NCBI GenBank assembly: GCA_020348925.1
Contig: CP070758.1
Span: 354,941 to 418,940, forward strand
Direction of reading: 5' to 3'
DNA: 64,000 nucleotides
From: Gemmatimonadota bacterium
GTDB lineage: Bacteria; JBHIER01; G020348925
Below the pieces are notes generated by a model. That model was given only the letters and a program-made list of their open reading frames with translations, was not told where the DNA came from and did no database searches. The position numbers were made by a program, and so were the translations under genes. Positions 9,267 to 17,704 of this stretch are shown piece after piece (positions within the stretch are counted from its first letter, which is position 1; each line of letters opens with the position of its first letter).

Positions 9267-10441
9267 ACGTGAATACCAGGGTCGCTGTGGTTCGAACTCA
9301 GAGGAACTATTCGGAGGTTGAAGAGGCTGTTCGTGAGGCCCTCGATCTCATCGGTGGACCTGGGTCATTCATTCAGTCCGACCAAGACATACTCATCAAG
9401 CCCAATCTTTTGAACACAAAAGGCGGTGAATCTGGAATGACGACCGATTCCCGGGTAACAGCTACCTTGGTTAAGATCGCCAGGGAGCAGGGATCAAAAG
9501 TTGTCGTGGGGGATTCATCAGGAATGCGGTTTCACGGAGCCAGTGAGCGTGTGATCCGGGAGACAGGCACGCGGAGTGCCTGCGAAGCTGCAGGGGGACA
9601 GGTCGTAAGCTTCGACTCCACACCTTCACTGAGGGTCGAGATCCCCGACGCACGCATATTAAAGGAGTGTTACGTTGCACAACCGGCAATCGAGGCCGAC
9701 GTTATTATTACTGTCCCAAAGTTTAAAAGCCACGCTCTGACAAAGTTCACAGGAGCGGTGAAAAACCAATTGGGGTGCCTGCCCGGGGGACAGAAGACCA
9801 TCGCCCATAGGCTCGGTTCGACCCCTGAACGTTTCGCCCAACTCCTGGTCGATCTTTACACGATCATCAGGCCACGGCTCGCCGTTATGGACGCCGTCGT
9901 TGGTATCGGCGGCTTGTGGCGCTCCACGGACCGGCTGACACCGGGATTGATCATTGCGGGAGAGGATGCGGTGGCCGTTGACGCCGTCGCCGTCAGAATA
10001 GGAGGGTTCGACCCCGGGGACGTCCCGACGCTCCGAATTGCTGCCGAATCCGGGCTCGGCGTCGCAGACCTCAATTGCATTGAGATTGCAGGTTCCAGAT
10101 TGGAGGACATTGCGCCCGCCCACCTCGTCTCGAATCGCCGGATATCAGATCTTTTCGGTTTTCTTTTTTCAACCCTCAGCCAGTTCTTTATTTCGAAACA
10201 GAATCCCAAGGTGCATCCCGAGAAGTGTACGGGTTGCACCCATTGTCTGGAAGTATGTCCGGTCGAAGCTATTTCCATGGCCTCCGATCGTCCCCTTTTC
10301 AATCTCGACGAGTGCATCCGCTGTTTCTGTTGTCATGAGCTCTGTCCCCAGCAGGCTGTCGGCATAGACTGGGGCCTTTTGGGAAACCGTGTCATGGGAC
10401 GAAGCAGGTCGTCACAAACATCCGCTGAAACCATTCCCTGA
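9260..10441 (+). CDS. DUF362 protein with C-terminal 2x[4Fe-4S] ferredoxin
   Basis: 393 residues. Residues 1-300 are a DUF362 domain: IKPNLLNTKGGESGMTTD, the KFKSHALTKFTGAVKN segment and the IGGFDPGDVP segment. The C-terminus has two CxxCxxCxxxCP clusters (CTGCTHCLEVCP and CIRCFCCHELCP), so it carries two [4Fe-4S] centres. The TTG at 9260, with AGGAAA a few bases upstream, is the likely start; a GTG at 9269 is the alternative. It overlaps the SagB-like gene, consistent with an electron-transfer pair. DUF362-ferredoxins lack a firmly known reaction. Confidence 0.85.
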   Translation: MVDVNTRVAVVRTQRNYSEVEEAVREALDLIGGPGSFIQSDQDILIKPNLLNTKGGESGMTTDSRVTATLVKIAREQGSKVVVGDSSGMRFHGASERVIRETGTRSACEAAGGQVVSFDSTPSLRVEIPDARILKECYVAQPAIEADVIITVPKFKSHALTKFTGAVKNQLGCLPGGQKTIAHRLGSTPERFAQLLVDLYTIIRPRLAVMDAVVGIGGLWRSTDRLTPGLIIAGEDAVAVDAVAVRIGGFDPGDVPTLRIAAESGLGVADLNCIEIAGSRLEDIAPAHLVSNRRISDLFGFLFSTLSQFFISKQNPKVHPEKCTGCTHCLEVCPVEAISMASDRPLFNLDECIRCFCCHELCPQQAVGIDWGLLGNRVMGRSRSSQTSAETIP

Positions 10442-10498
10442 AAGGTTTTGTCCTGAGGACCCTATAATTTCAGATTTTTCTAATTCCTCCAAAAGCTC

Positions 10499-10527
10499 TT
10501 GACTTTCAACAAAGACGCACTCATATT
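10499..10527 (+). promoter_or_regulatory. Promoter ahead of molbindin gene
   Basis: TTGACT (10499-10504), a 17-bp spacer and CATATT (10522-10527). The same -35/-10 pair recurs at 15058 and, with TTGATT, at 16818. Confidence 0.6.
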
Positions 10528-10539
10528 ATACGACACAAC

Positions 10540-10670
10540 GCTTTAGGGTGTTCAAGAACGAGAGGTTCCCTTGCCTCGAGGTGGAGCCCCCCTCGTGAGC
10601 AGCAAAGGTCCCCTCGGAGAGCTCCGTGGTGAATCTCCTGTCGACCCAACTCAGTCGATGGAGGAGGAAA
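10540..10670 (+). promoter_or_regulatory. GC-rich, structured 5' leader of the molbindin gene
   Basis: About 130 nt lie between the promoter and the start codon with no long frame of their own. Visible pairings include GGAGC near 10584 with GCTCC near 10620, and TCGAC with GTCGA around 10640-10659, immediately before the GGAGGAGG ribosome site. A structured leader in front of a molybdenum-cofactor/oxyanion-binding protein suggests a riboswitch-like control element, but no known riboswitch class was recognised. Confidence 0.35.
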
Positions 10671-10676
10671 GTCAAA

Positions 10677-10886
10677 ATGAAAATCAGCGCCCGCAATGTT
10701 TTGAAAGGCAAAGTGAAGAGGCTCACCCACGGAATGGTAACTTCAGAAGCTGTCATTGAACTTCAGGACGGGACCGAGATCGTATCGGTGATAACCAAAC
10801 AATCGGCCCAAGACCTAAAACTGTCCGTGGGTATGGAAGTGCATACTGTCATCAAGGCCTCAAACGTGATGATTGCAGTGGATTGA
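10677..10886 (+). CDS. Molbindin-like TOBE (Mop) domain protein
   Basis: 69 residues from the ATG at 10677, which follows GGAGGAGGAAA; the frame extends upstream without a ribosome site. It is a single TOBE/Mop domain: MKISARNVLKGKVKRLTHG, EAVIELQDGTEIVSVIT, and the closing HTVIKASNVMIAVD. Free-standing molbindins bind molybdate or tungstate in the cytoplasm as storage/buffer oligomers. It has its own promoter and a long leader. No molybdate transporter is in the window. Confidence 0.88.
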   Translation: MKISARNVLKGKVKRLTHGMVTSEAVIELQDGTEIVSVITKQSAQDLKLSVGMEVHTVIKASNVMIAVD

Positions 10887-10994
10887 TGACAGGCCTTTTC
10901 TCAGGTACACTGTTGCTTTTACGATCTTTCGAAAAGTCCAAAGTTTCCTACGACAAAGTTATTGGCACTGAACTCTTGAAGGGAGGTGAGATCG

Positions 10995-11174
10995 ATGCTG
11001 AGTTGTCACGACATGAAGGCAGGGGACATTTACATCTGTGAAGAGTGCGGTCTCGAACTGCAGGTTGTGAAAGAATGCTCGGAATGTGAGACTTCCACTG
11101 AATCGTGCGGCTGCGAAGACACAACCTCCGACTGCGTCTTCTCTTGCTGTGGCAAGGAGCTGTTGAAAAAGTGA
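10995..11174 (+). CDS. Small Cys-rich zinc-ribbon-like protein
   Basis: 59 residues from the ATG at 10995, eight bases after GGGAGG. The first part has the desulforedoxin/desulfoferrodoxin-like pattern GDIYICEECGLELQVVKEC; several further Cys pairs follow, and it ends in SCCGKELLKK. Eleven or more cysteines in 59 residues argue for metal (Zn or Fe) binding, possibly metallothionein-like. Between a molbindin and a dodecin gene, it may belong to a metal/redox stress group. No exact family is assigned. Confidence 0.7.
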   Translation: MLSCHDMKAGDIYICEECGLELQVVKECSECETSTESCGCEDTTSDCVFSCCGKELLKK

Positions 11175-11237
11175 CTCTCCGAACAGTCCATTTTCAGGCT
11201 TATCATGTGATGCTTTGCCATATAAGGAGAAGAGACA

Positions 11238-11447
11238 ATGCCCGAACACGTCTACAAAGTGATTGAATTGACGGGATCCTCGAAAAAGGGATTGCAGGAT
11301 GCCATTGAAAACGCCATCGCCCGCGCTTCGAAAACGGTTCGAAACATGAGATGGTTTGAAATTACAGACACCCGGGGCCATATTGAAGAAGGAAAAGTGG
11401 CCTACTGGCAGGTAACCCTGAAGGTCGGCTTCACACTGGAAGAGTGA
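11238..11447 (+). CDS. Dodecin family flavin-binding protein
   Basis: 69 residues, the usual length. The sequence [20 protein letters not shown], followed by the [20 protein letters not shown] stretch and a final WQVTLKVGF strand, is diagnostic of dodecin. The Trp in MRWFE is the residue that stacks on flavin. Dodecins form a 12-subunit shell that stores or buffers flavins in the cytoplasm. AAGGAGAAG precedes the ATG. A strong terminator follows at 11501. Confidence 0.93.
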   Translation: MPEHVYKVIELTGSSKKGLQDAIENAIARASKTVRNMRWFEITDTRGHIEEGKVAYWQVTLKVGFTLEE

Positions 11448-11500
11448 CCAAAACCTCGAGATGGGGGTTACATCTTTGATCTTTGATAGCTATTCTTCAC

Positions 11501-11530
11501 AGGGCGGACGGTTTCACTGTCCGCCCTTCT
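11501..11530 (+). terminator. Strong intrinsic terminator after dodecin
   Basis: Perfect 9-bp stem AGGGCGGAC (11501-11509) / GTCCGCCCT (11519-11527) with a 9-nt loop, closing the molbindin to dodecin block. Confidence 0.8.
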
Positions 11531-11573
11531 ACATACTTCGAATTCAGATCTGCAAGTCGAGTGAGCGTGATAC

Positions 11574-12620
11574 ATGCCCACAACAGAAAAAAACAGAATC
11601 CTTGTCGCATTATTAGCCATACTTGCCCTCGTGGCAGTGGGATTTGTATTGAAAAGTGCCAAGGCCGTCATCCTGCCACTCATGATCGCCTGGCTGCTTT
11701 CGTACATACTCACCCCTATCATCAACGTCCTGGTTCGAATGAAGGTACCGACAACCCTTTCTGTTTTCCTTGTTCTTATCCTACTGCTCGGCATTTTTTA
11801 CCTTGGGGGGGTCCTCATTCAGGAGCGAGTAACAGCCTTTGCCAAAGAGTATCCAAAGTACCAGTTACGATTTGCTGAGATTACGAATGCTGTAAAAAGC
11901 AGTATAAAAATTCCGGCAAATTTTTTCCAAGGGATTCAGATCGGTCAGAAAGTCGGAACCTTCGTTGTTCGCCTCTCCGGGTCCCTCATGAATTTTTTCT
12001 CAAATCTCATGATGGTATTGATCTTCTTGATGTTCTTGTTGCTCGCAAAACCGTACTTCAAGTTCAAAATCAAAAAAGCTTTTTCGTCGGATCAGGCCGA
12101 CCGGGTGAGCCGCATCATCGAATCCATTTCCAAGCAGATCGGCAGTTACCTGGCTCTTCAGTTTTGTATAAGTTTAACAACGGGGGTCCTCGTCTGGTTA
12201 GCACTGGTTGTAATCGGAGTGGATTTTGCTGCGACATGGGGAATCTTGGCCTTCATCCTCAACTTCATTCCCACAGTTGGATCGATTATTGCTTCCCTTC
12301 TCCCTGTTCTCGTGGCCACGATACAGTTTTATCCGAGTTATTGGACACCTATCATCTGCCTTGTTTCGATGTTAATCATTCAAATGATTATGGGGAATGT
12401 CGTTTCGCCGAAGGTCATGGGAGACAGGCTGAACCTGAGTCCGGTGGCCATTCTCCTGTCGCTGCTCTTCTGGGGGTGGCTCTGGGGCATTATAGGCGCA
12501 TTGCTCTCCGTCCCCTTTACGGCAGCCATCATGATCGTCTGCGAAAACATCGAGCCCCTTCAGCCCATCAGCATCATGATGGGCTCGGGCAAGAGATATC
12601 AGAAAGAGTTCACATCATAG
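11574..12620 (+). CDS. AI-2E family (PerM/YdiK-like) membrane transporter
   Basis: 348 residues with about eight spans. The opening ILVALLAILALVAVGFVLKS, LMIAWLLSYILTPI and the later GILAFILNFIPTVGSIIAS plus NVVSPKVMGDRLNLSP segment are signatures of the AI-2E/TqsA/PerM superfamily. Members have been linked to autoinducer export, Na+/H+ exchange and general efflux, so the substrate is left open. The ATG at 11574 has only a weak upstream purine stretch. The downstream cyclotransferase gene begins about 20 bp after the stop. Confidence 0.9.
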   Translation: MPTTEKNRILVALLAILALVAVGFVLKSAKAVILPLMIAWLLSYILTPIINVLVRMKVPTTLSVFLVLILLLGIFYLGGVLIQERVTAFAKEYPKYQLRFAEITNAVKSSIKIPANFFQGIQIGQKVGTFVVRLSGSLMNFFSNLMMVLIFLMFLLLAKPYFKFKIKKAFSSDQADRVSRIIESISKQIGSYLALQFCISLTTGVLVWLALVVIGVDFAATWGILAFILNFIPTVGSIIASLLPVLVATIQFYPSYWTPIICLVSMLIIQMIMGNVVSPKVMGDRLNLSPVAILLSLLFWGWLWGIIGALLSVPFTAAIMIVCENIEPLQPISIMMGSGKRYQKEFTS

Positions 12621-12640
12621 AACACCATATCCTGCGACGG

Positions 12641-13504
12641 GTGAACGTGCGAAAAAAATTTATTGTTCCGGCAATCCTCGTTGTGTTGAGTCTCATCGCA
12701 CTTGGTTATTATGTAACATCTCAGATAGGCACGAACGAGATCCCCTCTGATCAAGGCATCTCGCCTGATTCCACGAGCTTCGATGATACGACGGGTTCAT
12801 ATGCATTGAGATCCTATACGTACAAGATCGTCAATATCTATCCTCACGATCAAGGTGCGTTCACTCAGGGATTGGCCTTCGCAGACGGAATTTTATACGA
12901 GGGAACAGGGGGTGTGGGAATATCGACCCTTCGCAAGGTGGACTTGGAAACAGGCAAGGTGATACAGCAACAGCGTCTTCCGAACAATTTCTTCGGAGAA
13001 GGGGTGACCGTCTACAAAGATCATGTGATGCAACTGACGTATCTGAGCAAGATAGGATTCGTCTACGACAAGCAACGTTTTACGGTCCTCCAACGCTTCA
13101 ATTACCCAACGGAAGGCTGGGGGTTGACCCATGATGGGACGCACCTCATCATGAGCGATGGAACGGCGACGTTGTACCTCCTCGATCCTGAGACCTTTGA
13201 GAACAGGGGGAAAATTGCGGTCTATGATGACAATGGCCCTGTGCCTTTTCTCAACGAGCTGGAATACGTCAAGGGATACATTTACGCCAACGTCTGGCAA
13301 TCGGACGACATCGCCATCATCTCCCCGGAGACGGGTCAGGTCGAGGGTTATATCCATTTACAAGGGCTCATCGATCCAGCGTCGATCCAGGAGCCAATCG
13401 ACGTCCTCAACGGCATCGCCTACGACTCGAAGAAGGACCGCTTATTCGTAACCGGCAAGCTCTGGCCTGAGCTCTTTGAAATTGAGTTGGTGCCCCTGAA
13501 GTAA
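12641..13504 (+). CDS. Glutaminyl-peptide cyclotransferase (plant-type, beta-propeller)
   Basis: 287 residues if started at the GTG at 12641 (GTG at 12647 is an alternative; neither has a clear Shine-Dalgarno). A membrane/signal segment IVPAILVVLSLIALGYYV is near the N-terminus. The body matches the glutamine cyclotransferase family: HDQGAFTQGLAFADGILYEG, then LPNNFFGEGVTVYKDH, TEGWGLTHDG, LNELEYVKGYIYANVW and a final LNGIAYDS / LFVTGKLWP. These five-bladed propellers convert N-terminal Gln to pyroglutamate. Probably periplasmic or anchored. Confidence 0.9.
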   Translation: MNVRKKFIVPAILVVLSLIALGYYVTSQIGTNEIPSDQGISPDSTSFDDTTGSYALRSYTYKIVNIYPHDQGAFTQGLAFADGILYEGTGGVGISTLRKVDLETGKVIQQQRLPNNFFGEGVTVYKDHVMQLTYLSKIGFVYDKQRFTVLQRFNYPTEGWGLTHDGTHLIMSDGTATLYLLDPETFENRGKIAVYDDNGPVPFLNELEYVKGYIYANVWQSDDIAIISPETGQVEGYIHLQGLIDPASIQEPIDVLNGIAYDSKKDRLFVTGKLWPELFEIELVPLK

Positions 13505-13602
13505 TTGAGAAGTACCGACGTACGAAACCTGACCTGAAAATCATAATGGTACCCAATTTTCTGTTTCCGTGATGGTTTCAATTTTATCCAAGAGAGGCAA
13601 AA

Positions 13603-13806
13603 ATGAACGTTGGAGAAAGCATAAATCTGCGAGTGAGAAAGCTCGGTCTTGTGGACGTGAAGTTGGCCCAAGGGTGTGCTATCTTTCTCACCCTCATTAT
13701 CGTTAAACTCTTACCTGAAATTATGAACATCAGCATCTGGTGGTTCATAGGACTATTGTTTCTGTGCGCCATCAAACCGATCTACACGTTTATTGGACAG
13801 AAGTGA
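13603..13806 (+). CDS. Small membrane protein, 67 aa
   Basis: The ATG at 13603 follows an AGAGAGG ribosome site. The 67 residues hold two hydrophobic segments (CAIFLTLIIVKLL and WWFIGLLFLCAIKPIYTFI) and an N-terminal soluble stretch NLRVRKLGLVDVKLAQGC. The pattern fits a two-helix inner-membrane protein. Family not recognised. Confidence 0.6.
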   Translation: MNVGESINLRVRKLGLVDVKLAQGCAIFLTLIIVKLLPEIMNISIWWFIGLLFLCAIKPIYTFIGQK

Positions 13807-13865
13807 ACGATCCCGGGCCAGGCACTTCCAACATGCCTGACCCGTCGATACGAAGAGGAGGCAGA

Positions 13866-14924
13866 ATGGACATAGCCGTCATCGGGGCCGGAGGTTCAGT
13901 CGGCCGTCAGATCGCCCACATGATCGTCTCAGAGAGGTTGTTGGAAAAAGATGAGCGTCTCATTCTGGTGGGCAACCCTGAAGGATCAAGCGCCAAGAGT
14001 GTCTTTGGCTTCGCCGTGGACCTGACCGATGCCTACGCCGATATCAGCCCCCGAATCGAGGTGACCCTCTCACCGGATGAGATCCAAGCCGATTTGATCG
14101 TGATGGCCTGCGGCGCGACGATACCTGTGAGCCGAAAAACGGACAGAATCAGCCGGGACTATCTTGCCGAGAGCAATCATCCTGTATTTGAACGCTATGC
14201 CTCCGCCTTGGCACGACACGGGCGCGGCAGCGAGATCGTCATCTGTATTTCCAATCCCAACGAGCTCGCTGTGGCAGTCTTTGCCAAGCATCTGGGACGA
14301 AACCGAGTGATCGGAATGGGCGCCTTTCTCGATTCCCTGCGTTTTCGAAAGGAGATTGCTCTTGACCTCGGCATCCGCAGGCAGAGGATTCACGGATTCA
14401 TGCTGGGAGAGCACGGGTTCAATATGGTCCCTATCTGGAGCGGCATTCACATCTATGGATTTCAGGAAGACGACTTGCAGGACACATTAGGGAGGATTCG
14501 TAAAGGTTATCAAACGCCGCATTTCCATAGAGATGTCGCTCAGGCAAGCGGCACATTAAAGACGCTGATATCCGAGGGTAAAGTGCAGGAGACCTATGCG
14601 TTGGTCGATGAATATCCGCCTGATATTCGAGTTGCCCTAAAGCCCTTTGTGACCCATTTCAGCGGGTCCAAGACCGTGACCGGAACGGCCAAGGCCACCA
14701 TGGAATTGATCCGCACGATTACGATGGGCAACGATGCCTTTATCTCGGGACAGCTCAGTATTGAAGGCGAGTTCCACAGTATTCACAGCACGATAGGGGT
14801 TCCCTTTGTCATAGGAAATCAGGGGGTCGAGCGAATCGTAGAGATTTCCTTAGCGGACGAAGAGAAAGAGCTGCTCCTTCAAAGCTCCCGGAAGGTCCAG
14901 GAGAAAATAGACGCGTTTCTGTAG
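13866..14924 (+). CDS. Lactate/malate dehydrogenase superfamily protein
   Basis: 352 residues from the ATG at 13866 after GAGGAGG. The Rossmann motif AVIGAGGSVGRQIA is at residues 4-17. Catalytic-site landmarks of the LDH/MDH family are present: ISRDYL, the NAD-binding CISNPNE and the active-site GEHGFNMVPIWS with the catalytic His. The substrate-selecting loop (ACGATIPVSRK) is not a standard LDH or MDH sequence, so the 2-hydroxyacid substrate is unclear. The protein is somewhat longer than typical (310-330 residues). Cytoplasmic. Confidence 0.85.
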   Translation: MDIAVIGAGGSVGRQIAHMIVSERLLEKDERLILVGNPEGSSAKSVFGFAVDLTDAYADISPRIEVTLSPDEIQADLIVMACGATIPVSRKTDRISRDYLAESNHPVFERYASALARHGRGSEIVICISNPNELAVAVFAKHLGRNRVIGMGAFLDSLRFRKEIALDLGIRRQRIHGFMLGEHGFNMVPIWSGIHIYGFQEDDLQDTLGRIRKGYQTPHFHRDVAQASGTLKTLISEGKVQETYALVDEYPPDIRVALKPFVTHFSGSKTVTGTAKATMELIRTITMGNDAFISGQLSIEGEFHSIHSTIGVPFVIGNQGVERIVEISLADEEKELLLQSSRKVQEKIDAFL

Positions 14925-14959
14925 GAACACATTTCCTTAATTAACGGACGCTCTATCTG

Positions 14960-15019
14960 CCTGAAATGCAGGGCGATTTGAAGGATTCGTACCCCAAAAC
15001 AGACGTTTCCCATTTCAGG
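14960..15019. repeat. Inverted repeat between dehydrogenase and DEAD-box gene
   Basis: CCTGAAATG (14960-14968) is repeated in inverse as CATTTCAGG (15011-15019), 42 bp apart. It could act as a weak terminator arm pair or binding site; no T-tract follows. Confidence 0.4.
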
Positions 15020-15057
15020 TTACCCCGGACTATTTGCTCCGTTCCCTTAATAAACCC

Positions 15058-15086
15058 TTGACTTCTATGAAGTTTCTCTCCATATT
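15058..15086 (+). promoter_or_regulatory. Promoter of the DEAD-box helicase gene
   Basis: TTGACT (15058-15063), 17-bp spacer, CATATT (15081-15086), 45 bp before the start codon. Confidence 0.6.
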
Positions 15087-15131
15087 TAGCAGTCCGTTTC
15101 GAAGGCGCTTCGTAACGCGGGAAGAACAATT

Positions 15132-16691
15132 ATGGAGAAATCGATGAACGACGAGAATACGAGAAAGGGCGGAGATTCTGTTATCCCGATTGAAAATAAG
15201 GCCCCTGAGCGAAAAAATATCCTGGAGAACCACATCATCGAGCCGGAGAACGCCCTGCCCGAGGTGACGCTGGAGGAGCTGCCCGAGAGGGTGCGCAAGG
15301 CCGCCGCCCGCGCGGGCTGGACAAAGTTGATGCCGGTGCAGGCCAAGGCGATCCCTTACATTTTGGCCGGGCGTGATTTGATGATCCAGTCGCGCACGGG
15401 CAGCGGGAAGACCGGCGCGTACATTCTACCGATTCTGGAGAGAATCGACCAAAGCCGAAGCGTATGCCAGGTTCTGATACTGGTGCCCACGCGGGAGCTC
15501 GCCCGGCAGGTCACACAAGAGGCGGAGACTCTGAGCGGCGGCACGAGGATTCACACTGTTGCGGCCTACGGCGGCGTCGGGTACGGCCCACAGATCCAAG
15601 CCTTTCGCACAGGAGCCCACCTGGTGGTGGGCACCCCCGGGCGCATTCTCGATCACCTGCTGAAGGGCTCACTGTCGTTGAAGCACCTGAAAATTCTCAT
15701 TCTCGATGAGGCTGACCGCATGCTGTCGATGGGCTTTTACCCGGACATGAAGGAGGTTCAAGGTTACCTTCCGTCCCGCCGAATCAACGGCTATATGTTC
15801 TCTGCCACCTTCCCTCCCCACGTGATCCGCCTGGCAGCCGAATTTCTCCAGAATCCTGAGTTTCTGAGCTTGAGCAGTGATCGCGTTCACGTGGCCGAGA
15901 CCGAGCATGTTTACTACGTCGTTCCGGCCATGAAAAAGGACCGGTGCCTGGTGCGCATCATCGAGATCGAGAATCCGACCTCGGCCCTCATCTTCTGCAA
16001 TACCAGGGCCGAGGTGCATTATGTGACGGTGGTGCTGCAACGATTCGGTTACGACGCCGACGAGTTGAGCTCCGACCTCTCACAGGGAGCTCGGGAAAGT
16101 ATCATGACGCGTGTTCGAAAGGGCGCCCTCCGCTTTCTGGTGGCCACCGACGTGGCCGCGCGCGGGATCGACCTTCCCGAACTTTCACACGTCATCCTGT
16201 ATGAACCGCCCGAGGATCACGAGATTTACATCCATCGTGCCGGACGCACCGGCCGGGCCGGGGCGGGCGGGGTGGCCATCTCGCTTGTGAGCGGTCTCGA
16301 ACAAATGGAGTTGACTCGCATTGCCAAACGGTACGGCATCGACATGCAGGAAAGGCCATTGCCCAGCGAGGCGGACGTTGAGGCCATCGTTTCGCAGCGT
16401 GTGACGGTCCTGCTGGAGGCACGGCTGCGCTCGCGCGACACGCTCCAGACCGAGCGCATGCAGCGGTTCGTTCCCCTGGGTCAAAGTCTGGCCCAGAGCG
16501 AGGATGAATCGGCCATCATCGCCATGCTGCTGGATGATTACTACCAGCAGACGCTTCATGCTCCGCCAACGCCACCACGGCAGCCGAAGAGATCCGGGCG
16601 GACCACGGCTTCCGATTCGGACGGCAAAAGGAAAAAAAACCGCCACCGGACAGGCCGCCGGCGACGCAAAAAACAGGCTCCTCAGTCGTGA
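15132..16691 (+). CDS. DEAD-box ATP-dependent RNA helicase
   Basis: 519 residues. All core motifs are visible: QSRTGSGKT (motif I), PTRELARQ (Ia), GTPGRI (Ib), DEAD as LDEADRML (II), SATFPP (III), RGIDLPELSHVI (V) and HRAGRTGRAG (VI). An acidic N-terminal extension of about 50 residues precedes the Q-motif region, and a long basic Lys/Arg-rich tail (KRKKNRHRTGRRRRKK) would bind RNA. Such proteins remodel RNA in ribosome assembly, decay or cold adaptation. Start at 15132; an in-frame ATG at 15144 is the alternative. Confidence 0.95.
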   Translation: MEKSMNDENTRKGGDSVIPIENKAPERKNILENHIIEPENALPEVTLEELPERVRKAAARAGWTKLMPVQAKAIPYILAGRDLMIQSRTGSGKTGAYILPILERIDQSRSVCQVLILVPTRELARQVTQEAETLSGGTRIHTVAAYGGVGYGPQIQAFRTGAHLVVGTPGRILDHLLKGSLSLKHLKILILDEADRMLSMGFYPDMKEVQGYLPSRRINGYMFSATFPPHVIRLAAEFLQNPEFLSLSSDRVHVAETEHVYYVVPAMKKDRCLVRIIEIENPTSALIFCNTRAEVHYVTVVLQRFGYDADELSSDLSQGARESIMTRVRKGALRFLVATDVAARGIDLPELSHVILYEPPEDHEIYIHRAGRTGRAGAGGVAISLVSGLEQMELTRIAKRYGIDMQERPLPSEADVEAIVSQRVTVLLEARLRSRDTLQTERMQRFVPLGQSLAQSEDESAIIAMLLDDYYQQTLHAPPTPPRQPKRSGRTTASDSDGKRKKNRHRTGRRRRKKQAPQS

Positions 16692-16817
16692 GAACCCTGA
16701 GGATAGAGTCAAGAAATAAAATCTTCCTGTTGAAGCTCAGCGCAATTCACAGACGAAAGGGGGCTTCCGATAACTTAAATACAATCAAGGATTTACACTC
16801 TTTCTTAATAAAAATCC

Positions 16818-16854
16818 TTGATTCTCACTAAAGCCCTCTCCATATTAGTGAGAA
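16818..16854 (+). promoter_or_regulatory. Promoter with embedded 10-bp palindrome (probable operator)
   Basis: TTGATT (16818-16823), N17, CATATT (16841-16846). A perfect inverted repeat TTCTCACTAA (16822-16831) / TTAGTGAGAA (16845-16854) with a 13-bp centre starts within the -35 box and ends just past the -10. A repressor bound there would block polymerase. It controls the AlkD-like gene. Confidence 0.6.
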
Positions 16855-16949
16855 GTAAGATACAAGGGATTGCCCAGTATATTAAATGAGTCCCTCCATC
16901 AACGACACATTCCACAAAGAATCTACTAAGTAACACGTGGATATATTAT

Positions 16950-17630
16950 ATGCCGATGCAGTACCGACAAATCATAAAAAAGCTCAAATCTCTATCCAGT
17001 CCTGAGAATGTGGCCGGAATGGCCAGGTTCGGGATCAATCCGAAGAAGATCCTGGGCATTTCCATGCCCACGCTGCGCAAGATGGCCAAGGATATCGGCA
17101 AGAATCATAAACTGGCTGAGCAGCTTTGGGCATCGGGCATTCACGAAGCCCGAATTCTGGCCTGTCTCATCGATGATCCAATTCTGGTCACCGAAGAGCA
17201 AATGGACCTGTGGGTGGAGGATTTCGATTCCTGGGATGTGTGTGACCAATGCTGCATGAACCTCTTCGATAAAACAGATCGGGCGTACCAGAAAAGCGAG
17301 GAATGGAGCGAGCGAGACGAAGAGTTTGTCAAGCGCGCCGGTTTTGCCATGATGGCCGCTTTAGCCGTTCATGATAAAAAGGCCGAAGATATCTACTTCA
17401 AACCCTTTTTCCCTATCATCAAAAGGGAAGCCATTGACGATCGCAACTTTGTTAAAAAAGCGGTCAACTGGGCCTTGCGACAAATCGGGAAGCGAAATAA
17501 AAGATTGAACAGAGCTGCGGTCAGAACGGCCAAAGAAATACAACAGATTGATTCAAAAAGCGCCAGATGGATCGCCTCAAACGCTCTGCGAGAGTTGACG
17601 AGTGAGAAGGTGCAGGCAAAATTGAAATAA
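16950..17630 (+). CDS. AlkD-like DNA alkylation repair protein
   Basis: 226 residues of HEAT-like helical repeats. The segments FGINPKKILGISMPTLRKMAK, split by KDIGKNHKLAEQLWASGIHEARI, and the DSWDVCDQC(C)MNLFDK motif match the AlkD/DUF-type alkylation repair family. In characterised AlkD glycosylases, aromatic residues and an Asp in the DSWD region contact the damaged base; the equivalent WD is present. Likely removes or binds alkylated purines. The ATG at 16950 (alternative 16956) lies about 100 bp after the palindromic promoter, suggesting inducible expression. Confidence 0.85.
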   Translation: MPMQYRQIIKKLKSLSSPENVAGMARFGINPKKILGISMPTLRKMAKDIGKNHKLAEQLWASGIHEARILACLIDDPILVTEEQMDLWVEDFDSWDVCDQCCMNLFDKTDRAYQKSEEWSERDEEFVKRAGFAMMAALAVHDKKAEDIYFKPFFPIIKREAIDDRNFVKKAVNWALRQIGKRNKRLNRAAVRTAKEIQQIDSKSARWIASNALRELTSEKVQAKLK

Positions 17631-17704
17631 AGCTTTAGGTGAAGGCTCCAATTCCAAATACATTCACTCAATACATCAGAATCACCAGGAAGGAGAAACG
17701 AAAA

